28,724 bases of DNA, from assembly GCA_040079635.1 (NCBI GenBank), contig JBEBJY010000035.1:1-28724 (forward strand). Direction: 5' to 3'. Of the stretch, positions 23,112-28,724 are shown one piece after another. The notes below the pieces were generated by a model. It was not told the DNA's origin and did no database searches. It saw only the letters and a list, made by a program, of their open reading frames with translations. Position numbers and translations under genes: made by a program. Positions within the stretch are counted from its first letter, which is position 1. Each line of letters starts with the position of its first letter. Source of the stretch: Aalborgiella sp040079635 (GTDB lineage: Bacteria > Pseudomonadota > Gammaproteobacteria > Burkholderiales > Burkholderiaceae_C).

Positions 23112-24683
23112 ATGTCTCTGTTCAAATCCGCTTCCATCATTTCCTTGCTCACCTTGGTATCCCGCATCACGGGCATGGTGCGTGACCAGTTGATGGCGGC
23201 TATGTTTGGGGCTTCGGCTATGACGGATGCGTTTAATGTGGCGTTTCGGTTGCCGAATATGTTCAGGCGGCTGTTTGCGGAAGGGGCGTTTAGCCAGGCG
23301 TTTGTGCCGGTTTTGGGGGCGAGCAAGGTTAAGAATGGGGACGAGGCGACCAAGGTGTTGGTTGACCGAGTTGCTACCGTGCTGTTTTGGGTGTTAGTGC
23401 TCACTTGCGTCATTGGCGTTGCAGCAGCGCCTGCGTTGGTGTGGGTGATGGCCAGCGGGCTGCAGCAAAACCAGCAGGGGTTTGACGCGGCGGTGTTCAT
23501 GGCGCGGTGGATGTTTCCTTACATTGGGTTCATGTCGCTGGTGGCGCTGGGCGCTGGCGTGCTGAACACGTACAGGCGCTTTGCGGTGCCCGCTTTCACG
23601 CCAGTTTTGCTGAATTTATCTATGATTTTGGCGGCTTGGCTAGGTGCACCGTGGTTCAAAAGCATGGGGATTGAGCCGATTTACGCGATGGCGATGGGTG
23701 TCATTGGCGGTGGCGTGCTGCAGCTTGGGGTGCAAATGCGGGCGCTGCACCAAATTGGGTTTTTGCCGAAAATACGTGCCAATTGGGCAGAATTCCAAGC
23801 AGCTTGGACGGACCCGGGCGTTAGAAATGTCGCTAAATTGATGTTGCCAGCGCTCTTGGGCGTGGGTGTTGCGCAAATCTCGCTGCTTATAAACACGCAA
23901 ATTGCTTCGCATTTGCAAACTGGCAGTGTCACTTGGATGGGGTTAGCCGACCGGCTGATGGAATTCCCCACCGCCATATTGGGCGTTGCGCTGGGTGTGG
24001 TGCTGACGCCGCGCTTGGTGGCGGCCAAGGCCAGTGGTGACGACAAAACCTATTCCGCCATGATCGACTGGGGGCTGCGGCTGGTGATTTTGCTGGCCGT
24101 GCCTTGCACCGTGGCGCTGCTGCTGTTTGCCAAGCCGCTGGTGGCGACCTTGTTCCATTACGGCGTGTTTACAAACAACGACGTGCAGCAGGTGACAACG
24201 CCATTGATGGGCTATGGCGTTGGTTTGGTTGGTTTGATTGCTATCAAAATATTAGCGCCCGGGTTTTACGCCAGCCAAGACATCAAAACCCCTGTAAAAA
24301 TCGCCATCGTGGTGCTTATCATCACGCAGTTGCTGAATATAGCCCTCGTACCGCTGTTTGCGCATGCGGGGCTGGCCTTGGCCATCAGTATTGGTGCGCT
24401 CATCAATGCGCTGTGGCTGCTGATAGGTTTAATCAAGCGCGGCAGCTACCAACCACTGCCGGGTTGGGGTAAATTCATCACCCAAGTGGTTTTTGCAAGT
24501 AGCCTGCTGGGGGTGTTGCTATGGTGGAGTGCGGGGTATTTTGACTGGACAGTGTTGAGGAGTGATATTTTTAAGAGAATTATGCTTCTAGCCGGCGTAT
24601 TAATTGCCTCAGCAGCTATATATTTTGCAGCGTTATTGGCTGCTGGTGTAAAAATCAAGACTTTGTTGAAGGGGCAAGGCTAA
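23112..24683 (+). CDS. murJ: Lipid II flippase MurJ (MviN)
   Basis: MurJ moves lipid II, the peptidoglycan precursor, across the inner membrane. The 523-residue protein belongs to the MOP exporter superfamily and has about 14 membrane helices. The family N-terminus is clear: SRITGMVRDQLMAAMFGASA (residues 17-36), then TDAFNVAFRLPNMFRRLF and EGAFSQAFVPVL. The middle has GVGVAQISLLINTQIASHL, and KILAPGFYASQDIKTPVKI occurs near residue 380. The C-terminal helix (residues about 490-506) is encoded by a repeat copy, but the length stays in the normal range. The ATG has only a weak ribosome binding site. The SirB1-like gene follows after 41 bp, a common pairing in this group. Confidence 0.95.
   Translation: MSLFKSASIISLLTLVSRITGMVRDQLMAAMFGASAMTDAFNVAFRLPNMFRRLFAEGAFSQAFVPVLGASKVKNGDEATKVLVDRVATVLFWVLVLTCVIGVAAAPALVWVMASGLQQNQQGFDAAVFMARWMFPYIGFMSLVALGAGVLNTYRRFAVPAFTPVLLNLSMILAAWLGAPWFKSMGIEPIYAMAMGVIGGGVLQLGVQMRALHQIGFLPKIRANWAEFQAAWTDPGVRNVAKLMLPALLGVGVAQISLLINTQIASHLQTGSVTWMGLADRLMEFPTAILGVALGVVLTPRLVAAKASGDDKTYSAMIDWGLRLVILLAVPCTVALLLFAKPLVATLFHYGVFTNNDVQQVTTPLMGYGVGLVGLIAIKILAPGFYASQDIKTPVKIAIVVLIITQLLNIALVPLFAHAGLALAISIGALINALWLLIGLIKRGSYQPLPGWGKFITQVVFASSLLGVLLWWSAGYFDWTVLRSDIFKRIMLLAGVLIASAAIYFAALLAAGVKIKTLLKGQG
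24581..24628 (-). repeat. Dispersed palindromic repeat, copy 8 (inside murJ)
   Basis: This is a reverse-oriented copy with its core at 24588-24607 (CTAGCCGGCGTATTAATTGC, one mismatch), then CAGCTATATATTTTGC. It encodes MLLAGVLIASAAIYFA of the last MurJ membrane helix, in the same frame as the hemD and comEC copies. Confidence 0.85.
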
Positions 24684-24724
24684 AGCACTGCAAATCAGTC
24701 GTAAAAATAGTTCAAAATAGAGCC

Positions 24725-25588
24725 ATGCAACTCGAATTTGACGTCCCAACACCTCTGGCTTATTTCAGCTTGTTGGTCAGCAGCGACGAGCATTTTCCGC
24801 TCTTGGAAGCTGCCGTTGCCATTGCGCAAGATGAATACCCCGAATTGGACGTCGAGCAGGTGCTGGGCGAGGTTGATCAGCTCTTGGCGCGAATTAAACG
24901 CCGCTTGCCGGCTGATAGCACTTCCTTGGCTAAATTGCGGCTTTTGAACCAGTTTTTTTACCACGACCTAGGCTTCAGCGGCAACGTTAACAACTACTAC
25001 GACCCTGACAACAGCTACCCGCACGCAGTTTTGCGGACTCGCCGTGGTATCCCGATTTCATTGGCGGTGCTGTGGTTGGAGTTGGCGCAAGGTTTGGGGT
25101 TGAACGCACGCGGCGTTGCTTTTCCGGGGCATTTCATGGTCAAGGTGAATCTACCCAAAGGACAGGTGGTGATTGACCCGTTCACTGGCCAATCCTTGAG
25201 CCGCGAAGACCTAAGCGAGCGTTTGATGCCGTTCAAGCAGCTTAGCGATTCGCCTGAATCTGAGATGGCGGAATCCGATATTCCGCTGGGTTTGTACCTG
25301 CAATCCGCCAAACCGCGCGACATCATCACCCGCATGCTGCACAACCTCAAAGAAGTGCACAAGACGGCGGAGGACTGGCAGCGCATGATTCCGGTGCAAG
25401 ACCGCCAAATAGCGCTGAACCCCGATGCGTGGAGCGAATACCGCGACCGTGGCTTGGCGTTTGCCGAGTTGGGCAAGGCGACAGCGGCGGTGCGGGATTT
25501 TGATGTTTATTTGCTCAACGTGACCGACGCGCCCGATGTCAAAGCCATCGCACTGCGGGCGCAAGAGCTGCGCCGTGCGGTGCTTTAA
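24725..25588 (+). CDS. SirB1-family protein (transglutaminase-like core with TPR tail)
   Basis: This 287-residue, probably cytoplasmic protein has a transglutaminase-like domain that runs from about residue 40 to 160, with NNYYDPDNSY near residue 83, VLRTRRGIPISLAVLWLELA near residue 100, VAFPGHFMVKV near residue 131 and VIDPFTGQ near residue 147. The His and Asp positions of a papain-like triad look present (PGHF, IDPF), but no cysteine is seen at the expected nucleophile position, so it may be non-catalytic. A TPR-like C-terminus follows (residues 210-285). SirB1 family members have no firmly assigned role. It stands 41 bp after murJ and is convergent with the ABC permease gene. Confidence 0.85.
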   Translation: MQLEFDVPTPLAYFSLLVSSDEHFPLLEAAVAIAQDEYPELDVEQVLGEVDQLLARIKRRLPADSTSLAKLRLLNQFFYHDLGFSGNVNNYYDPDNSYPHAVLRTRRGIPISLAVLWLELAQGLGLNARGVAFPGHFMVKVNLPKGQVVIDPFTGQSLSREDLSERLMPFKQLSDSPESEMAESDIPLGLYLQSAKPRDIITRMLHNLKEVHKTAEDWQRMIPVQDRQIALNPDAWSEYRDRGLAFAELGKATAAVRDFDVYLLNVTDAPDVKAIALRAQELRRAVL

Positions 25589-25611
25589 AACTAGCTACTT
25601 AGCAGTTTTTT
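25587..25611. terminator. Convergent hairpin terminator
   Basis: AAAACT (25587-25592) pairs with AGTTTT (25604-25609), and GCT pairs with AGC around an ACTT loop with one bulged A. T-runs lie on both sides, so it could serve the SirB1-like gene on the plus strand and the ABC permease gene on the minus strand, which end on either side of it. Confidence 0.55.
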
Positions 25612-25615
25612 GCTA

Positions 25616-26383
25616 TTAAGAACCCTGCGAGCCGCGATGCGCCCATGCGGTGGTGTGGCGCTCGATGTAGCTGAAGAACTCGTACATCGCCATCGCCATC
25701 GCACCAATCACCACCAAGCCTGCAAAAGCCAAAGCCAACCGCTGCTGTGAACTGGCTGTTTGCATGAGGTAGCCAATGCCTGAATCACCGGCTGTCATCT
25801 CAGCCAATACCGTGCCCACAAAAGCCAAGGTGATGGCGATTTTGAGCGATGCATAAAAGTAAGGCAAAGAGCGCGGTAAACCGACTTTGACCAGCACATC
25901 CCAGCGTTTTGCGCCTAAAACACGCAGCACGTCTTCGAGTTCAGGCTCTAACGTCGCCAAACCGGTGGCAAGGTTGACGGTGATGGGGAAGAACGAGATC
26001 AAAAATGCCGTCAAGATGCCTGGGCCAACGCCAATGCCAAACCACACCACCAAAATGGGTACGATGGCGGCTTTTGGCACAGCGTTAAAGGCGACCAAGA
26101 GCGGGAAAACCGCTGAGTAAACCATACGCGAAGACCCAACTAAAAAGCCAAGTAATACGCCGACCAAAATAGAAAGAGCAAAGCCCACCATGGTCACCCA
26201 AAAGGTTTGCCAAGCAGCGCTGGCAATAGGACTTGCAAACTCGCCCATAGCTTGGCCGATTTGTAAGGGGCTAGGGAATATGAATTCTGGAATATTGAAC
26301 AAGGAGCAAATGCCTTGCCATATCGCCAGCAAAACAACAAACAAAATCAGCGGTGAATAAGCTTCTAGTTTTTTTGAGTTCAT
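25616..26383 (-). CDS. SsuC/TauC-like ABC transporter permease
   Basis: This 255-residue inner-membrane permease belongs to the nitrate/sulfonate/taurine importer group. It has about six hydrophobic helices. The EAA-type cytoplasmic loop that docks the ATPase reads LEDVLRVLGAKRWDVLVKVG, then LPRSLPYFYASLKIA, near residues 150-185. The N-terminal FIFPSPLQIGQAM segment is also typical. The start overlaps the ATPase stop in ATGA, so translation is coupled. The gene order on the minus strand is binding protein, ATPase, permease. The substrate is not evident; sulfonates, taurine, nitrate, pyrimidine precursors or riboflavin are all carried by relatives. Confidence 0.9.
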   Translation of the reverse strand: MNSKKLEAYSPLILFVVLLAIWQGICSLFNIPEFIFPSPLQIGQAMGEFASPIASAAWQTFWVTMVGFALSILVGVLLGFLVGSSRMVYSAVFPLLVAFNAVPKAAIVPILVVWFGIGVGPGILTAFLISFFPITVNLATGLATLEPELEDVLRVLGAKRWDVLVKVGLPRSLPYFYASLKIAITLAFVGTVLAEMTAGDSGIGYLMQTASSQQRLALAFAGLVVIGAMAMAMYEFFSYIERHTTAWAHRGSQGS

Positions 26384-27201
26384 ACTGATTTCCCCACCGC
26401 GTTTGCACTTGTGCCGCCTCTGATAGCGCCAATATGACCGCGCAGTTCGTGTACGATGGCTGAAAATTCAGGCGTGTAGGTGATTTCTAAATCACGCGGA
26501 CGCGGTAAATCAATCTTGCGTTCTACAACAAATCGACCAGGGTTTTTGGACATCACAAACACTTTGTCGGCCAGAAAAACCGACTCGCGCAGGTCATGCG
26601 TCACCAAAATGACGTTGAATTTTTGCAATTGATGCAAATCGCGCAGCACACACCACAGCTCTTCTTTGGTAAATGCATCTAACGCACCAAACGGCTCGTC
26701 TAGCAGCAGCATTTTGGGCTCATGAATCAAAGCGCGGCAAATGCTAGCGCGTTGTTGCATGCCACCAGACAATTGCCACGGAAACTTGTCCGCGTAGCCG
26801 TCTAGTCCGACTGTTTTGAGTAATTTTCTTGCGCGCTCTTCGTATTCAGCACGTTTGGCTTTGAGGTTGCTGCGGTAGGGTTCGACGATTTCGAGTGGCA
26901 GCATCACGTTGTCTAACGTAGTACGCCATGGCAGCAAAGAGGGCGCTTGAAACGCCATGCCTGATATCTTGAGTGGCCCAGTCACAGGCGCACCATCCAC
27001 ATGAATGCTGCCGCGCGTGGGCATTTTCAAACCCGTCGTCAACTTCATGAAGGTGGATTTGCCACAACCCGACGGCCCCACGATGGCGATGAACTCGCCT
27101 TCGGTGACCGACAGGTTGATATCCTCAACCGCAAACTGGTTTTGCGCCAACAACTCGTCGTTGTAGGCCAGCCAGACATTTTTAAAATCAACAAACGCCA
27201 T
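26380..27201 (-). CDS. SsuB/TauB-like ABC transporter ATP-binding protein
   Basis: This 273-residue cytoplasmic ATPase is the energy subunit for the neighbouring permease. Walker A is GPSGCGKST near residues 42-50, the Q-loop is in GMAFQAPSLLPWRTT near residue 85, the signature is LSGGMQQRASICRAL near residue 144, Walker B is MLLLDEPFGALDAFT near residue 164, and the switch region is VILVTHDLRESVFLA near residue 197. These match the SsuB/TauB/NrtD branch. The stop overlaps the permease start by four bases. The binding-protein gene ends 66 bp upstream, and nothing notable is seen in that gap. Confidence 0.92.
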   Translation of the reverse strand: MAFVDFKNVWLAYNDELLAQNQFAVEDINLSVTEGEFIAIVGPSGCGKSTFMKLTTGLKMPTRGSIHVDGAPVTGPLKISGMAFQAPSLLPWRTTLDNVMLPLEIVEPYRSNLKAKRAEYEERARKLLKTVGLDGYADKFPWQLSGGMQQRASICRALIHEPKMLLLDEPFGALDAFTKEELWCVLRDLHQLQKFNVILVTHDLRESVFLADKVFVMSKNPGRFVVERKIDLPRPRDLEITYTPEFSAIVHELRGHIGAIRGGTSANAVGKSV

Positions 27202-27266
27202 GAGGCCGCCTTAACAAATTATCGAGTCGTTGAGTTGTCGCACGAGGTGAGTCGGTGCGTCGGTAC

Positions 27267-28322
27267 TTATTTTTTAGGTAAAACTGCGTTTAATGCGGAG
27301 TCGCTAGGTAAAAAGCTGCCATTCCAAATGGCATTGCGGTCTACGCGCGTTTTTGTGGCAAAGGCATCAGACACTTGGCTTGCCATCAATGTCAACCGAC
27401 CATCGTTGATTTTGCCAAAGCCCTCTTTACGTGCATCTGGGCTGTTGATGACGGTGTCAATCGCCAGTTTCAAGCGGCGCTCTTCCAGTGCCACGTTGAT
27501 GATGCCGTCACGACCTTTGACGTACGTGATGCCTTCAACAGGATTCGCGACCACTTCTTTGGCCGCTTTGGTGAAAGCCGCTAGGAACGCTTTAATAGCT
27601 GCTGGGTTCTCTTTGATCAGCTTTGGGCTGACGATGATGGCATTGCCGTAAAGCTTGACGCCAAAATCAGGGTATTGCATTATGGCCACGTCTTCCGCTT
27701 TGACGCCACGGGCTTCCAAATTGAGCAGCGATGTAAAGGTAAAGCCAGTGATGGCATCAATATCGCCCTTGGCCAGCATGGTTTCACGCAGGGCAGGATC
27801 CATAGACACCCAATTAACGCCACTCACGTTGTTGGCTTTGGCAAAAATAGGGAAGGCGCGACGGCCGGCGTCAAAGCCAGGGGCGCCAATTTTTTTGCCA
27901 TTCAGATCAGCTGGTGATTTGATGTTCGATTTTTTGAGTGACATCACCGACGCTGGCGTATTGTTGTAAACCATCATCACAGCGACTGGTTTGTTAGGCG
28001 CATCAGGGTTGTTGGCGTGGAATTCCATCACTGCCGCAAGATCCGCAAAACCCATATCGTACGTGCCAGAAGCGACACGCGTCACAGCTCCGCCAGAGCC
28101 GTTGCCTGCATCAACCGTGACGTCCAATTTGGCGTCTTTGAAATAGCCTTTCGCGACTGGAGCCAAGAAGAAAGCAGCTGGCCCTTCAAAACGCCAATCG
28201 AGTTGAAATTTGATGGGTGTTGCGCTTTGCGCATGGGCTGTTCCCATGGTTGCAGTCAGCAGTAAAGTGGCCAATGCAGCCGCGCTAGATTTGATAAATT
28301 GACGTTTCAGACGAGTTGACAT
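27267..28322 (-). CDS. NMT1/THI5-like ABC transporter substrate-binding protein
   Basis: This is a periplasmic binding protein for the adjacent importer, 351 residues from the chosen start. The ATG at 28322 gives MSTRLKRQFIKSSAAALATL, a signal peptide ending at AHA near residue 32, and has AGGA six bases upstream. A longer open frame from 28346 lacks such a site. The export signal has KRQFIK, close to a twin-arginine motif but with Lys for the first Arg. The mature part has FQLDWRFEGPAAFFLAPVAKG, then DAGNGSGGAVTRVASGTYDM, typical of SsuA/NMT1 members. There is no cysteine-rich CCCFC motif of the pyrimidine-binding ThiY type, so the substrate is left open. Confidence 0.9.
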   Translation of the reverse strand: MSTRLKRQFIKSSAAALATLLLTATMGTAHAQSATPIKFQLDWRFEGPAAFFLAPVAKGYFKDAKLDVTVDAGNGSGGAVTRVASGTYDMGFADLAAVMEFHANNPDAPNKPVAVMMVYNNTPASVMSLKKSNIKSPADLNGKKIGAPGFDAGRRAFPIFAKANNVSGVNWVSMDPALRETMLAKGDIDAITGFTFTSLLNLEARGVKAEDVAIMQYPDFGVKLYGNAIIVSPKLIKENPAAIKAFLAAFTKAAKEVVANPVEGITYVKGRDGIINVALEERRLKLAIDTVINSPDARKEGFGKINDGRLTLMASQVSDAFATKTRVDRNAIWNGSFLPSDSALNAVLPKK

Positions 28323-28403
28323 GATGATTCCTATATTTTTAAACAAAACTCTGTGATTTTAGCGGGCATGTTTCAAGACGCTACTGGTGACAACACCTAG
28401 AAG

Positions 28404-28435
28404 TGTATACAAAAATAATTAAGCACAATTTGTGC
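28404..28435. promoter_or_regulatory. Two palindromes upstream of the binding-protein gene
   Basis: TGTATACA (28404-28411) is a perfect eight-base palindrome of the type bound by FadR-subgroup GntR regulators (GTxxxAC core). GCACAA-T-TTGTGC (28423-28435) is a perfect 6+1+6 palindrome. They lie about 80-110 bp upstream of the binding-protein ATG and just after the eptA-like stop. They could be an operator region, or the second a weak terminator. Confidence 0.35.
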
Positions 28436-28444
28436 CAATTCAAT

Positions 28445-28724
28445 TTATTTTGCCGTTTGCTTTACCCTGCAAGGTGCGTAGGCGTCTAAGTCGGTTTTAT
28501 AAACCTCGGTTTGAATATCCATGAGTCCCAGTACAGTGTGGAAATAGTTGTCATGGCTTAGTTTTTTACCGGCGCGGCTTTCTATGCAATCTGTGTCCAA
28601 GTTATGACGACCGATAAAGTCATTGGCAAACCAGCTGATCCATGGGACATGCTTTTGCACATCAGGTGCAATCGCGTACGGTAAACCGTGCAGGTAGAGA
28701 TTGTTTTCACCCAGCGATTCCCCG
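28445..28724 (-). CDS. eptA: EptA-like phosphoethanolamine transferase, C-terminal fragment
   Basis: This gene runs off the right end of the window; only about 92 C-terminal residues are present. Reading in from the edge gives GESLGENNLYLHGLPYAIAP, the sequence that follows the metal-binding DHGE motif of the alkaline-phosphatase-like transferase domain. KHVPWISWF comes next, and the fragment ends near CRVKQTAK. Full-length members are inner-membrane proteins with a periplasmic catalytic domain that transfers phosphoethanolamine to lipid A, which lowers binding of cationic peptides. Cys residues near DTDCIE and APCR fit the disulfides of the family. A visible TAA stop ends the frame at 28445. 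The exact acceptor (lipid A or another glycan) cannot be told from this fragment. Confidence 0.82.
   Translation of the reverse strand, partial: GESLGENNLYLHGLPYAIAPDVQKHVPWISWFANDFIGRHNLDTDCIESRAGKKLSHDNYFHTVLGLMDIQTEVYKTDLDAYAPCRVKQTAK

Noticed and set aside
24231..24262. Arm-like sequence GCTATCAAAATATTAGCGCC in murJ as a further repeat copy
   Set aside because: No core follows, and the peptide IKILAPGFYASQD is a conserved MurJ motif, so the likeness is coincidental.
28323..28346. Eight-residue upstream extension of the ABC binding protein
   Set aside because: ATG 28322 has AGGA at ideal spacing and gives a standard signal peptide; the upstream start has no such site.
1..28724. CRISPR arrays, tRNA or rRNA genes, prophage or insertion-sequence genes
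   Set aside because: Reading both strands, I found no regularly spaced repeats, no tRNA-like cloverleaf, and no transposase or integrase motifs.

Overview
The window is a chromosomal stretch of a betaproteobacterium, most likely a Burkholderiales member close to Comamonadaceae with moderate GC. The grounds are protein character and gene neighbourhoods: hemC-hemD-hemX-hemY, a MoxR/DUF58/TgpA cluster, rpsT close to murJ and a SirB1-type protein, and a full liv transporter operon. Almost all of it is dense housekeeping sequence. No rRNA, tRNA, CRISPR array, phage or transposase was seen, and no gene-free stretch exceeds about 240 bases.

Layout. 70-3680 (+): livH, livM, livG and livF, a branched-chain amino acid ABC importer; its binding-protein gene must lie outside the window. 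3789-6689 (-): ppc, with a hairpin terminator between it and livF. 6748-13588 (+): hemC, hemD, hemX, hemY and comEC, tightly packed and mostly overlapping, so tetrapyrrole synthesis and DNA uptake share a transcription unit. 13609-18732 (-): a MoxR ATPase, a DUF58 protein, the transglutaminase TgpA and the lytic transglycosylase MltB, an envelope-directed unit. 18858-21146 (+): a histone-deacetylase-family amidohydrolase and an MscS-type channel. 21321-21623 (-): rpsT. 21795-22272 (+): a RelB/RelE-type toxin-antitoxin pair. 22358-22873 (-): a YgjV-like membrane protein. 23112-25588 (+): murJ and a SirB1-like protein. 25616-28322 (-): an SsuABC-like ABC importer of unknown substrate. 28445-28724 (-): the C-terminal end of an EptA-like phosphoethanolamine transferase.

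The most unusual signal is a dispersed repeat of about 50-58 bp. It has a core close to GCAATAAATACGCCGGCTAG next to an AT-rich arm resembling GCTATATTTTTAATAGC. I see eight clear copies and one doubtful one. Three clear copies are intergenic. Five lie inside reading frames (hemD, hemX, comEC, mltB, murJ), always in the same frame for a given orientation and with the repeat's own stop codon changed. There they encode hydrophobic peptides: the MltB signal peptide, membrane segments of HemX, ComEC and MurJ, and an apparent loop insertion in HemD. This resembles the protein-invading palindromic elements known from Rickettsia. The livF-ppc copy also forms part of a terminator hairpin, and two direct copies flank the AT-rich ygjV-like gene.
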